A DNA stretch of 64,000 nucleotides from Rhizobium sp. 16-488-2b (GTDB lineage Bacteria > Pseudomonadota > Alphaproteobacteria > Rhizobiales > Rhizobiaceae), in the NCBI RefSeq assembly GCF_017741815.1, contig NZ_JAGHMF010000034.1, positions 310,001 through 374,000 of the forward strand, written 5' to 3'. Both the position numbers and the translations under genes were made by a program. Numbering within the stretch: position 1 is the first letter of the stretch; every line of letters starts with the position of its first letter. The notes under the pieces were generated by a model. That model had not been told where the DNA came from, ran no database searches, and saw only the letters and a program-made list of their open reading frames with translations. Below, piece by piece: positions 8,321 through 16,948 of the stretch.

Positions 8321-8884
8321 ATGTCCCTTATCAACACATCCATTAAGCCCTTCAAGGCGCAGGCCTTCAAGCAGGGCAAATTCATTGACGTGACCGATGC
8401 CGACGCCAAGGGCAAGTGGGCGGTATTCTTCTTCTACCCGGCCGACTTTACCTTTGTTTGCCCGACGGAACTCGGCGATGTTGCCGATCACTATGCCGAG
8501 CTGCAGCGCCTTGACGTCGAGGTCTATTCGGTCTCGACCGACACGCACTTCACCCACAAGGCCTGGCACGACAGCTCCGAGACGATCGGCAAGATCCAGT
8601 ACACGATGATCGGCGACCCGACGGGCACGATCAGCCGCAACTTCGAAGTCATGCGCGAATCCGAAGGCCTTGCCGACCGCGGCACCTTCGTCGTCGATCC
8701 CGATGGCGTCATCCAGGCGATGGAAGTCACTGCAGAAGGCATCGGCCGCAACGCCGTCGACCTGCTGCGTCGCATCAAGGCTGCGCAGTATGTGCGCGCG
8801 CATCCGGGTGAAGTTTGCCCGGCCAAGTGGGAAGAGGGCGAAAAGACGCTCGCTCCGTCGCTGCACCTCGTCGGCAAAATCTGA
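8321..8884 (+). CDS. ahpC: alkyl hydroperoxide reductase subunit C (2-Cys peroxiredoxin)
   Basis: A 187-residue cytosolic peroxiredoxin reducing H2O2 and organic hydroperoxides. The peroxidatic cysteine C47 is in FVCPTEL and the resolving cysteine C166 in GEVCPAKW, both at the positions of enterobacterial AhpC. The ATG at 8321 is preceded by AGGAG at 8311. A longer frame starting at 8267 adds a non-homologous tail and is rejected. It is followed after 104 bases by ahpF, its flavoprotein reductase, with an intercistronic hairpin between them. Regulation by OxyR is indicated by the upstream operator. Confidence 0.95.
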   Translation: MSLINTSIKPFKAQAFKQGKFIDVTDADAKGKWAVFFFYPADFTFVCPTELGDVADHYAELQRLDVEVYSVSTDTHFTHKAWHDSSETIGKIQYTMIGDPTGTISRNFEVMRESEGLADRGTFVVDPDGVIQAMEVTAEGIGRNAVDLLRRIKAAQYVRAHPGEVCPAKWEEGEKTLAPSLHLVGKI

Positions 8885-8896
8885 CGTTCGAATGAC

Positions 8897-8927
8897 TGCC
8901 GCCTTCCGGTCCATCTGGAGGGCGGCA
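8897..8927. terminator. intercistronic hairpin between ahpC and ahpF
   Basis: TGCCGCCTTCC (8897-8907) pairs with GGAGGGCGGCA (8917-8927), an 11-base-pair stem with one G-U pair and a 9-base loop, 12 bases after the ahpC stop. There is no U-tract. It probably attenuates read-through or stabilises a monocistronic ahpC transcript, giving more AhpC than AhpF. Confidence 0.5.
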
Positions 8928-8988
8928 CCCAATACCATATTCAGCGCCCCAAACGCGGCGCGGCCATCCATTTTTAGCGGAGTGTCCC

Positions 8989-10569
8989 ATGCTCGACGAC
9001 AATCTGAAATCCCAGTTGAAGGGCTATCTGGAACGGGTCGTTCGCCCGATCGCGATCACCGCTTCGGTCAATGACAGCGCCAAGTCGAAAGAGATGTCGG
9101 AGCTTCTCGCCGAACTGGTCGCACTTTCCGACAAGATCTCGGTCGTGGAAACCCGCGATGACGGCGAGCGCGCACCCTCGTTCGCGCTGACCAGCCCAGG
9201 CCACGACATCAACCTTCGCTTCGCGGGCATTCCGATGGGCCACGAGTTCACCTCGCTGGTGCTGGCTCTGCTGCAGGTCGGCGGCCACCCGCCGCGCACC
9301 GAGCAGGCGATCATCGATCAGATCAAGGATCTCGATGGCGATTTCCTCTTCGAAACCTATTTCTCGCTCACCTGCCAGAATTGCCCCGACGTCGTGCAGG
9401 CGCTGAACCTGATGGCCGTCTTGAACCCGCGCGTGAAGCATGTGGCGATCGATGGCGGCGTGTTCCCGGCCGAGGTTCAAAACCGCCAGGTCATGTCGGT
9501 GCCGACGGTCTATCTCAACGGCCAGCTGTTCGGTCAGGGCCGAATGGAAGTCGAGGAGATCGTCTCCAAGCTTGACACCAACTCGGCTGCACGTGCCGCT
9601 GAAAAGCTGAATGGCCGCGAAGCCTATGACGTGCTCGTCATCGGCGGCGGTCCGGCCGGCGCTGCGGCGGCCATTTACGCCGCGCGCAAGGGCATCCGTA
9701 CCGGCGTTGCCGCCGAGCGCTTCGGCGGTCAGGTGCTCGACACGATGGCGATCGAAAACTTCATCTCCGTGCAGCACACCGAGGGTCCGCAGTTCGCGGC
9801 CTCGCTGGAAGCGCATGTGAAGCAATACGACGTCGACGTCATGAACCTGCAGCGCGCCGAAAAGCTCGTTCCCGGCAAGGACATGATCGCGGTCGAGCTC
9901 GCCAACGGCGCCACTCTGCGCTCGAAGACGGTTATCCTGTCGACCGGCGCGCGCTGGCGGCAGATGGGCGTTCCCGGCGAGGACCAGTATCGCAACAAGG
10001 GCGTTGCCTATTGCCCGCATTGCGACGGCCCGCTGTTCAAGGGCAAGCGCGTCGCCGTCATCGGCGGTGGCAATTCGGGCGTCGAAGCGGCGATCGATCT
10101 TGCCAACATTGTCAGCCACGTGACGCTGATCGAATTCGACAACAAGCTGCGCGCCGATGATGTCCTGCAGCGCAAGCTGCGCAGCCTTCCCAACGTCGAT
10201 ATCCTGCTCTCCGCCAAGACGACGGAAGTGCTGGGCGACGGCCAGAAGGTGACCGGGCTCGTCTACGAAAACCGCGTTGCGGGTCAGCGCCACACGCTCG
10301 ATCTCGAAGGCATCTTCGTTCAGATCGGTCTGCTTCCGAACACCGAATGGCTGAAGGGCGCGATCGATCTGTCGCCACGCGGCGAGATCATCGTCGATCA
10401 TCACGGCCAGACCTCGGTCCCCGGCGTCTTCGCCGCCGGCGATTGCACCACGGTGCCGTACAAGCAGATCGTGATTGCGCTCGGCGAGGGCGCCAAGGCA
10501 TCGCTTGCGGCCTTCGATCATCTGATCCGCACGTCTAGCCCGGACGAGGATGCGGTGAAGGCGGCTTGA
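8989..10569 (+). CDS. ahpF: alkyl hydroperoxide reductase subunit F
   Basis: A 526-residue flavoprotein passing electrons from NADH to AhpC. The N-terminal tandem thioredoxin-like domain carries CQNC (C129, C132). A linker leads to the TrxR-like part, with an FAD motif GGGPAGAAAA, the second dithiol CPHC (C342, C345), the NADH motif GGGNSGVEAA and the FAD motif GVFAAGDCT. Length and cysteine positions match AhpF. The start has GGAG about 8 bases upstream. The gene lies between ahpC and oxyR on one strand. Confidence 0.95.
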   Translation: MLDDNLKSQLKGYLERVVRPIAITASVNDSAKSKEMSELLAELVALSDKISVVETRDDGERAPSFALTSPGHDINLRFAGIPMGHEFTSLVLALLQVGGHPPRTEQAIIDQIKDLDGDFLFETYFSLTCQNCPDVVQALNLMAVLNPRVKHVAIDGGVFPAEVQNRQVMSVPTVYLNGQLFGQGRMEVEEIVSKLDTNSAARAAEKLNGREAYDVLVIGGGPAGAAAAIYAARKGIRTGVAAERFGGQVLDTMAIENFISVQHTEGPQFAASLEAHVKQYDVDVMNLQRAEKLVPGKDMIAVELANGATLRSKTVILSTGARWRQMGVPGEDQYRNKGVAYCPHCDGPLFKGKRVAVIGGGNSGVEAAIDLANIVSHVTLIEFDNKLRADDVLQRKLRSLPNVDILLSAKTTEVLGDGQKVTGLVYENRVAGQRHTLDLEGIFVQIGLLPNTEWLKGAIDLSPRGEIIVDHHGQTSVPGVFAAGDCTTVPYKQIVIALGEGAKASLAAFDHLIRTSSPDEDAVKAA

Positions 10570-10591
10570 GGCTGATCGACACGGTCCTGAA

Positions 10592-11509
10592 ATGACGCTT
10601 CGCGAGCTGGAATACCTGATTGCCTTGGCGGACCACCGGCATTTTGGCCGGGCCGCCGAGGCGTGCCTGGTCAGCCAGCCGACGCTCTCCATGCAGATCC
10701 GGAAACTGGAGGAGACCCTTGGCGCTCCTCTGATCGAGCGCACGCCGCGCACGGTCATGTTGACACCGTTCGGCGAGGATACCGTCAAGCGGGCAAGGCG
10801 CATCATGCAAGAGGTCGCCGAGATCAAGTCATCGGCCTTGCGCAGCCTCAATCCCGAGGTTGGCACCCTGCGTCTCGGCATCTTCCCGACGCTTGCACCC
10901 TATTTCCTGCCGCATGCGGTGCCGCGCATCTATAGGCAGTTCCCGCGGCTGGAGACGCTGCTGATCGAAGAAAAGAGCGATGCGCTCCTGGCGCGGCTCA
11001 GAAGCGGCAATCTCGATGCCGCGATCCTCGCTCTTCCCATCAACGACGACCACTTGAAGGCAGAGTTTCTCTTCGAGGAGGACTTCCTGCTCGCCGTTCC
11101 CGGCACGCATCCGCTGGCAAAGCGGCGGTCGCTGACGCTCGGGGACCTCGATCGCTACGATCTCATGCTGCTCGAAGAGGGGCATTGCCTGCGGGACCAG
11201 GCGCTCGATGTGTGCCGCTTGTCGGGTGCGAGCGAGCGCACCTCGTTTCGCGCCACCAGCCTGGAGACGCTGCGCCAGATGGTCGGCGCCAATGTCGGGA
11301 TCACGCTTCTGCCCGAGCTCGCCGCGCTGCATCCGGCGTCGGGCGATATCAGGCTTCTGCGTTTCGAAGGCATATCGCCGAACAGGCGCATCGGCATCTG
11401 CTGGCGCACGGGTTCGGCGATGGGCGCTTTTCTGGAAAGTATCGCCAGTCTTCTGCGCGAGGTTGCCCAGGAGCTGCTTGCCGACATCAGGCGCTCGCCG
11501 GCCGCTTAA
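10592..11509 (+). CDS. oxyR: hydrogen-peroxide sensor and LysR-type activator OxyR
   Basis: A 305-residue LysR regulator opening MTLRELEYLIALADHRHFGRAA. The redox cysteines are at 199 and 208 in EEGHCLRDQALDVC, exactly the positions used by E. coli OxyR to form the sensing disulfide. It begins 22 bases after ahpF and reads the same way, so oxyR is probably co-transcribed with its own targets. That arrangement would give positive feedback through the operator at 8206-8242. Its stop faces the next gene with 7 bases between. Confidence 0.93.
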   Translation: MTLRELEYLIALADHRHFGRAAEACLVSQPTLSMQIRKLEETLGAPLIERTPRTVMLTPFGEDTVKRARRIMQEVAEIKSSALRSLNPEVGTLRLGIFPTLAPYFLPHAVPRIYRQFPRLETLLIEEKSDALLARLRSGNLDAAILALPINDDHLKAEFLFEEDFLLAVPGTHPLAKRRSLTLGDLDRYDLMLLEEGHCLRDQALDVCRLSGASERTSFRATSLETLRQMVGANVGITLLPELAALHPASGDIRLLRFEGISPNRRIGICWRTGSAMGAFLESIASLLREVAQELLADIRRSPAA

Positions 11510-11516
11510 AACGACT

Positions 11517-12044
11517 TCACTTCCACTCCCACAGGAGCTTGGTGGAAAACGGCCGTGCGCCGATCAATAGCTCGGGTTGCGTCAGCTTGGCCTCGAATGT
11601 TGCGGCATCCGCGTCACCATTCAGCCCGACAAAGAGCATCTTCATCGAAGCGCCGCGCGGCTGGCCCTTCTTCCGGTAGGCGAACTGGACCGCGCAGGTG
11701 GGATATTCCCATCCCGCCGTCAGCGTTTCCGCGAACGCTTCCTCGCCGAGCCCGTTCGCCCGCCCCGTCGACGCCAGGAACTGGCCCAGTCCGAAGAAGC
11801 CGGAGAATACCCGGTACGCCGTCTCCTGCGACATCTGCGTGCCCTGTCCGCTTGCCGTGTCGCGACGATAGAAGAGACTGTCCACCTGACCCTGTTTGCG
11901 GCTCATCGCGTAGCTGATCAGGTTTTTCTGGGCGAGCAGCTCCATCGTCAGATCGTAAGTCTGATAGCTGCTGGGGTCGGTATGCAGATCGTCGATACGT
12001 GCCTTCAGATCGACAACATAGTCACGATAAAATGCGGCGCTCAT
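11517..12044 (-). CDS. conserved hypothetical protein, 175 residues
   Basis: The ATG at 12044 begins MSAAFYRDYVVDLKARIDDLHTD, and a GGAAAC stretch lies upstream. An upstream extension to 12176 is arginine-rich and unlikely. The protein is soluble, with no signal peptide, no membrane helix and no recognised motif. It has a helical N-terminal half (SYQTYDLTMELLAQKNLISYAMSRK) and an aromatic/basic C-terminal half (GWEYPTCAVQFAYRKKG). I do not recognise the family. It converges on oxyR and is divergent from the small-RNA array at 12235. Confidence 0.6.
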   Translation of the reverse strand: MSAAFYRDYVVDLKARIDDLHTDPSSYQTYDLTMELLAQKNLISYAMSRKQGQVDSLFYRRDTASGQGTQMSQETAYRVFSGFFGLGQFLASTGRANGLGEEAFAETLTAGWEYPTCAVQFAYRKKGQPRGASMKMLFVGLNGDADAATFEAKLTQPELLIGARPFSTKLLWEWK

Positions 12045-12234
12045 CGGCGTTTCCTCATGTTTTCCGGCGCGTGGTAGCAGAAAACGCGGAAATTCCAAGG
12101 GGGCGGGCGACTTGCGCCGCAACGGCCATGTGGCGCAGATCTGCGACAGAAGCTGCGCGTCACGCGCATAGCGCATAGCTGTTCTGCAGAATTGTGCCTA
12201 TGATTTGAGCGCGCTTGCTGTATAAACAAATCAT

Positions 12235-12387
12235 CGAAGCGATGCACCTCCTCCCGCAGAGCTTCGAGTTGCAGGTGGCCTTATCCTCCTCCCAAGGGCG
12301 CCTGTGGGAATGACAGCACTCCTCCTCCCAGCTGTCATTCGGTTATTTTCGAAAAGCCTGTCGCACCTCCTCCCGCGGCAGGCTTTT
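12235..12387 (+). ncRNA. tandem array of four CCUCCUCCC-loop hairpins (cuckoo/CcsR-like sRNAs)
   Basis: Four consecutive stem-loops each present CCTCCTCCC in the loop. Hairpin 1 is 12235-12266, with arms CGAAGC/GCTTCG, tandem G-A mismatches and TGC/GCA. Hairpin 2 is 12273-12303, hairpin 3 is 12308-12340 with a perfect 10-bp stem, and hairpin 4 is 12352-12387 with a 13-bp stem including one G-U, ending in a T-run. The motifs start at 12247, 12285, 12321 and 12366. Stems differ in sequence while the loop is constant, which indicates selection for the loop. The motif is complementary to purine-rich Shine-Dalgarno sequences. Known CcsR/cuckoo RNAs of alphaproteobacteria have this design. Confidence 0.75.
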
Positions 12388-12388
12388 T
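12352..12388 (+). terminator. rho-independent terminator formed by the fourth CCTCCTCCC hairpin
   Basis: AAAAGCCTG (12352-12360), a T-G pair and CGC pair with GCG and CAGGCTTTT (to 12387) around ACCTCCTCCC. The run of five T at 12384-12388 gives a canonical intrinsic terminator, so the array should end here as one transcript. Confidence 0.65.
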
Positions 12389-12445
12389 CGATTCTGGCCC
12401 ACGCGTTCTTCAGCTTTCAGTTTTCCGGATCAACGGGTAGCGCCA

Positions 12446-12471
12446 GCGCGCAAACCATTCGGCTTGCGCGC
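12446..12471. terminator. stem-loop downstream of gabD
   Basis: GCGCGCAA (12446-12453) pairs with TTGCGCGC (12464-12471) around a 10-base loop, 16 bases beyond the gabD stop on the minus strand. There is no U-tract. It could be a weak terminator separating gabD from the sRNA array. Confidence 0.35.
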
Positions 12472-12487
12472 CTTTCGTGGTCTTGCG

Positions 12488-13942
12488 TCAACTGATGCCG
12501 CCGAGGCAGACGTACTTGATCTCGGTGAACTCCTCGATGCCGTATCGCGAACCTTCGCGGCCGAGGCCTGAGAGCTTCACGCCACCGAACGGCGCTTCCG
12601 CCGTCGAGATCAGGCCCGTATTCACGCCGACCATGCCATATTCCAGCGCCTCGGCCACGCGGAACACACGCGCGAGGTCCTTGGCGTAGAAATAGGAAGC
12701 GAGGCCGAATTCGGTGTCGTTTGCCTGTTCGATTACATCCGCCTCATCCTTGAAGCGGAAGAGGGGAGCAAGCGGGCCGAACGTCTCTTCGCGCGCGACG
12801 GCCATATCCTTCGTGACGTTGGCGAGGACGGTGGCCTCGTAGAAGGTGCCGCCCAGCGCATGCGGCTTGCCGCCCTGGATGATGTTCGCACCCTTGGCGA
12901 GCGCGTCGGCGACGTGCTCCTCAACCTTCTCAAGCGCCGGCTTGTCGATCAAGGGGCCGAGAATGACGCCTTCATCGAAGCCGTTGCCGGTCTTCAGCTT
13001 CCCGACCGCTTCCGCGAGCTTCTTGGAGAAGGCGTCATAGACGCCATCCTGCACGTAGAGCCTGTTGGCGCAGACGCATGTCTGGCCGTTGTTGCGGAAT
13101 TTCGCGATCAGAGCACCCTCGACGGCTGCATCGAGATCGGCGTCGTCGAAGACGATAAACGGTGCATTGCCGCCGAGCTCGAGCCCGAGTTTCTTGATCG
13201 TTGGCGCGCTCTGCTTGTAGAGCTCGGCGCCGATTTCGGTCGATCCGGTAAAGGTGAGCTTGCGCACGGTCGGGTTTGACGTCATCTCCGCGCCGATCGC
13301 GGCAGCAGACCCTGTTAGCACCGAGAAAAGCCCCGCCGGCAGGCCGGCGCGCTCGGCAAGCACCGCGATCGCGATCGCCGAGAACGGTGTCTGCGATGCC
13401 GGCTTCAGCACCATGGCGCAGCCCGCAGCCAGCGCCGGGCCAGCCTTGCGGGTGATCATCGCGTTCGGGAAATTCCAGGGCGTGATTGCCGCGACCACAC
13501 CGATCGGCTGCTTCATCACCATGATGCGCTTGTCTGGCTGGTGGCCCGGTATCAGGTCGCCATAGATGCGCCGGGCTTCCTCCGCGAACCATTCGATGAA
13601 GCTCGCGCCATAGACGATCTCGCCGGTGGCTTCGGCAAGCGGCTTGCCTTGTTCAAGCGTCAGGATGCGCCCGAGGTCGTCCTTGTTCTCGATCATCAGA
13701 TCGAACCACTTCCGCAGGATGCCGGCGCGTTCCTTGGCGGTGCGGGCGGCCCAGCCCTTCTGCGCGACGCGCGCCGCCTCGATTGCCGCCTTCGTCTCGC
13801 CGCCGCCGAGCTTGGGCACGCGGCCGATAATCTCTCCGGTGGCCGGATTGTTGACCTCGATCGCATTGGCGGGATCGACATCGATCCATTCTCCGCCAAC
13901 AAGAGCGGCCTGGCGAAAAAGGGAGGGGTCTTTCAGCTGCAT
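12488..13942 (-). CDS. gabD: NAD(P)-dependent succinate-semialdehyde dehydrogenase
   Basis: A 484-residue aldehyde dehydrogenase, expected to oxidise succinate semialdehyde to succinate (4-aminobutyrate degradation). It shows TPWNFPNAMITRK, the cofactor motif FTGSTEIG, the catalytic glutamate in LELGGNAPFIV and the nucleophile C289 in GQTCVCANR. The second cysteine two residues on (CVC) is typical of redox-regulated SSADHs. It ends with PFGGVKLSGLGREGSRYGIEEF. The start at 13942 has ACAGG about 8 bases upstream, and an in-frame ATG at 13951 is the alternative. No gabT is adjacent. Confidence 0.88.
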   Translation of the reverse strand: MQLKDPSLFRQAALVGGEWIDVDPANAIEVNNPATGEIIGRVPKLGGGETKAAIEAARVAQKGWAARTAKERAGILRKWFDLMIENKDDLGRILTLEQGKPLAEATGEIVYGASFIEWFAEEARRIYGDLIPGHQPDKRIMVMKQPIGVVAAITPWNFPNAMITRKAGPALAAGCAMVLKPASQTPFSAIAIAVLAERAGLPAGLFSVLTGSAAAIGAEMTSNPTVRKLTFTGSTEIGAELYKQSAPTIKKLGLELGGNAPFIVFDDADLDAAVEGALIAKFRNNGQTCVCANRLYVQDGVYDAFSKKLAEAVGKLKTGNGFDEGVILGPLIDKPALEKVEEHVADALAKGANIIQGGKPHALGGTFYEATVLANVTKDMAVAREETFGPLAPLFRFKDEADVIEQANDTEFGLASYFYAKDLARVFRVAEALEYGMVGVNTGLISTAEAPFGGVKLSGLGREGSRYGIEEFTEIKYVCLGGIS

Positions 13943-14156
13943 CGCATTCATCCTGTTTGACACGTTGCCGGCATGGCTGCCGGCACTGATCGGGCCAGCG
14001 TCTTTCTTGTGCGAAGGATAAACTGGTGTCCCGTCCGGCAAGATCAAATTGGCCGAATTGCCCAAGACTTGCAACTGGAGCCATTGGTGGCTTTTCAGTG
14101 CCGGAAGCGGCGCGACCGTGGGCCGCGCCGATGTTCAACGGGTCAAACGGCGGAGC

Positions 14157-14903
14157 TCAGGCTTTCTTGGAAGGGCGTCCATGCAGCGGCTCGGCGCGGT
14201 GCCAGTTTTCCAGGATCCGGCCGTCGGTGTGGTTCTGCTTTGCCCAGCGGATCCCGTTCGAGATGACTTTATGAATGGTCTTGTCATGGTAGATCGGGTA
14301 GCTCTCGTGACCGGGGCTGAAGAAGAAGATGCGTCCCCGGCCGCGCTGGAAGGTGCAGCCGCTGCGAAACACCTCGCCACCCGAATACCAGGAAATGAAT
14401 ACCAGCTCGTCGGGCTGCGGGATGTCGAAGGGCTCGCCGTACATTTCCGACGCGTTCACCTCGAAATAGGGCGGCAGTCCCTCGGCGATCGGGTGAGACG
14501 GATTGACCACCCACACGCGCTCGAGATCGCCCTCCGGTGTTTCACGCCAGGAGAGGTTGGCGTTGGTGCCCATCAGGCGACGGAAGAGCTTGGAGTGATG
14601 CCCGGAGTGCAGGATGAGCAACCCCATCCCCTTCAGGACGCGCTGCTGGACACGGTCGATCAGTCCGTCGCTGACGTCCTCATGGGCCATATGGCCCCAC
14701 CAGAGCAGGACGTCGGTGTCGTTGAGTACCGAGTCGGGAAGGCCTTCGTCGGGATCATCCAGCGTTCCTCGACGGATTTCGAAATCGGGATGTGCGATGC
14801 CTGCCGCAATCGCACCGTCGATGCGGTCAGGATAGATCTCCTGAACCTCCTTGTGCAGTTGCTCGTGGCGTCCCTCGTTCCAGATGGTGACCTTGATCGT
14901 CAT
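14157..14903 (-). CDS. thuA: ThuA-domain protein (trehalose-utilisation type)
   Basis: A 248-residue ThuA family protein with a class I amidotransferase-like fold. It shows VTIWNEGRHE at the start, DVLLWWGHMAHEDVSD, GLLILHSGHHSKLFRRLMGT, and the aromatic/arginine C-terminal segment RGRIFFFSPGHESYPIY. In rhizobia ThuA acts with ThuB in oxidation of trehalose-type disaccharides. The ATG at 14903 begins MTIKVTIWNEG. It is the last gene of a five-gene minus-strand operon (solute-binding protein, two permeases, ATPase, thuA). The Gfo/Idh/MocA partner lies divergently at 19412. Confidence 0.8.
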   Translation of the reverse strand: MTIKVTIWNEGRHEQLHKEVQEIYPDRIDGAIAAGIAHPDFEIRRGTLDDPDEGLPDSVLNDTDVLLWWGHMAHEDVSDGLIDRVQQRVLKGMGLLILHSGHHSKLFRRLMGTNANLSWRETPEGDLERVWVVNPSHPIAEGLPPYFEVNASEMYGEPFDIPQPDELVFISWYSGGEVFRSGCTFQRGRGRIFFFSPGHESYPIYHDKTIHKVISNGIRWAKQNHTDGRILENWHRAEPLHGRPSKKA

Positions 14904-14928
14904 GATGTCCTCGATGTTATCAACGTGA

Positions 14929-16014
14929 TTAGGATACTTGAGCCGAGCGGATGACACGCCCGGTGGTGTCGAACAGATGGCAGGCGGCGCCATCGGCTGT
15001 CAGAGAGACGCGGTCTCCCGGCCGCACCGCGATATCGCCTTCGGCGCGTACGACGATCGGCTGCGCCTCAGAGCCGACGGTCATGTAAGTCTCGACGCCA
15101 AGGCGTTCGACTATGACGACGTCGGCCGTGAAATTGCCCTGGCCCTCGGGCGCGATCTTGAAGTGCTCCGGGCGGATGCCGAGCGTGGCGGCACCCTCGG
15201 GCACCGTTCCGGCGCCACCCGGCAGGTCGAGCGCCAATCCGATCGGGCTCTGCACGCGCAACGCGCCGGCCTGCGGCTTGCTGATCGTCACGGGAACGGT
15301 GTTCATGCGCGGAGAGCCGATGAAGGTGGCGACGAACTCGTTGTCAGGCTTGTGGTAAAGGTCCATCGGTGCGCCCTGCTGGGCGACAAGCCCCTTGTTC
15401 AGGACGACGATGCGGTCCGCCATGGTCATGGCCTCGACCTGATCGTGGGTGACGTAGACGACGGTCGCCTTCAATTCGCGGTGCAAGCGCTGCAGCTCGG
15501 CGCGCATCTGTACCCGCAGCGCGGAATCGAGGTTGGAGAGCGGTTCATCAAACAAGATCAGCGACGGCTTCTTGATGATGGCGCGACCGATCGCGACGCG
15601 CTGTCGTTGGCCGCCGGACAATGCGGCGGGGCGGCGATCGAGATAGTCAGTTAGCTGCAGGATTTCGGCGACGCCTTCCACCTGCTTGCGGATTTCCGCT
15701 TCCGGCACTTTCTTCAGGCTGAGCGAGAAGCCGATATTCTGCGCCACCGTCATATGCGGATAGAGCGCGTAGGATTGAAACACCATGGCGATACCGCGTT
15801 TGTCCGGCGGCACGTCGTTGATGCGCTTGCCGTTCAAGATGAGGTCGCCGTCGTCGATGCCTTCCAGCCCGGCGATCATCCGCAGAAGGGTCGACTTGCC
15901 GCAACCCGAAGGACCAACGAATACGGCAAACTCGCCGTCCTCGACGGTGATGTCGACGCCCTTGATGACCTCCAGGGCGCCATAGAATTTGCGAACGTTC
16001 TTGAGATTGATCAT
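14929..16014 (-). CDS. sugar ABC transporter ATP-binding protein (MalK/UgpC/ThuK type)
   Basis: A 361-residue CUT1-family ATPase powering the two permeases encoded just upstream. Walker A GPSGCGKST is near residue 36, Q-loop VFQSYALYPHMTV, signature LSGGQRQRVAIGRAI, Walker B LILFDEPLSNLD and switch THDQVEAM. The extra C-terminal TOBE/regulatory domain (about 235-361, ETYMTVGSE, VRPGDRVSL) is the MalK-type extension. It sits 21 bases after the permease gene and 25 before thuA. Confidence 0.9.
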   Translation of the reverse strand: MINLKNVRKFYGALEVIKGVDITVEDGEFAVFVGPSGCGKSTLLRMIAGLEGIDDGDLILNGKRINDVPPDKRGIAMVFQSYALYPHMTVAQNIGFSLSLKKVPEAEIRKQVEGVAEILQLTDYLDRRPAALSGGQRQRVAIGRAIIKKPSLILFDEPLSNLDSALRVQMRAELQRLHRELKATVVYVTHDQVEAMTMADRIVVLNKGLVAQQGAPMDLYHKPDNEFVATFIGSPRMNTVPVTISKPQAGALRVQSPIGLALDLPGGAGTVPEGAATLGIRPEHFKIAPEGQGNFTADVVIVERLGVETYMTVGSEAQPIVVRAEGDIAVRPGDRVSLTADGAACHLFDTTGRVIRSAQVS

Positions 16015-16035
16015 CTGTGAAACTCTTTCTGGATA

Positions 16036-16947
16036 TCAGCCTTTGACGCCGCCCGCGAAGGTCTGGACGAGGAAGCGCCGCGCGAAGCCGAAGGCGATCA
16101 CAGCCGGCAGGAGGTAGATGAAGGCGAGGGCGGCAAGCAGGCCGTAATCGATCTCGTTGATGCGCAGGAAAGCGCGAAAGAGGCCGAGGGGAAGCGTCTG
16201 CAGCTCCGGTGACGAGAGGAAGATCAGCGGCAGCAGGAAATCGCCCCATGCCGACATGAAAGCAAACAACCCGGCCGCGGCCAGCCCCGGCAGCGCCAGC
16301 GGGATCAGGACGCGGCGGATGCGCTGCGTCATCGTTGCGCCGTCCATCAGCGCTGCCTCCTCATAGTCGCGCGGCAGGCCGTCAAAGAAGGTTTTCATGA
16401 TCCACAGCGCCAACGGCAGCTGCATGGTCGCGAGCACCAGGATCAGGCCGAGATAACCGTCGATGAACCCCGTCCAGCGCATGATCGGCCGGGCGTACTC
16501 GCCGAAGATCGGCCGTAGGATCGCGCCCTCGGCATTGTTGAGCGTCAGCAGGAACTTGTAGAGCGGCACCACCAGCGCGGTCGGCGGCAAGACGCGGATC
16601 AGAAGGATCGCGTAGAGAAACGGCAGCTTCCACCAGGCCCGCGTGCGCGCCAAGGCATAGCCACCGAGGCCGGCCAGCACCATCACCAGCACCGTCGCGG
16701 AGCCGACGACAAAGAGCGAATTGAAGAGCCACTTCGCCCCGTCTTCCTTGGTGAACACACGCAGATAATTGTCGAGCGTCCATTGCTCCGGCCAGCGGAG
16801 GAACAGCTGGGCGTTGCCATCGAGCGACGCGAGCAGAACCCAGAGGAACGGGACAGCGCAGAAGATCGAGATCAGCGACAGCGTGGCGTAGGCAAGCAGG
16901 TCCGATCGGGTCTTGTTGGCGTTTTCTGTCGGGGAAAGCACTGCCAT
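16036..16947 (-). CDS. sugar ABC transporter permease (MalG/ThuG type)
   Basis: A 303-residue inner-membrane permease with about six transmembrane helices. The coupling-helix EAA motif is DYEEAALMDGATMTQRIRRVLIPLALPG. A large extracytoplasmic loop (QWTDNYLRVFTKEDGAKWLFNS region) follows the first helix, as in MalG-type subunits. The start is at 16947, one base after the previous permease stop, implying tight co-translation. The ATPase follows after 21 bases. Substrate inferred from context to be a disaccharide or sugar. Confidence 0.88.
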   Translation of the reverse strand: MAVLSPTENANKTRSDLLAYATLSLISIFCAVPFLWVLLASLDGNAQLFLRWPEQWTLDNYLRVFTKEDGAKWLFNSLFVVGSATVLVMVLAGLGGYALARTRAWWKLPFLYAILLIRVLPPTALVVPLYKFLLTLNNAEGAILRPIFGEYARPIMRWTGFIDGYLGLILVLATMQLPLALWIMKTFFDGLPRDYEEAALMDGATMTQRIRRVLIPLALPGLAAAGLFAFMSAWGDFLLPLIFLSSPELQTLPLGLFRAFLRINEIDYGLLAALAFIYLLPAVIAFGFARRFLVQTFAGGVKG

Positions 16948-16948
16948 G

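Noticed and set aside
8974..10881. 635-codon frame antisense to ahpF and oxyR
   Set aside because: Shadow frame from codon bias. AhpF and OxyR are fully supported on the other strand.
12204..12226. Sigma-70 promoter for the sRNA array (TTGAGC ... TATAAA)
   Set aside because: The spacer is only 10 bases, too short for a sigma-70 promoter. TATAAA at 12221 may be a -10 element, but no matching -35 was found.
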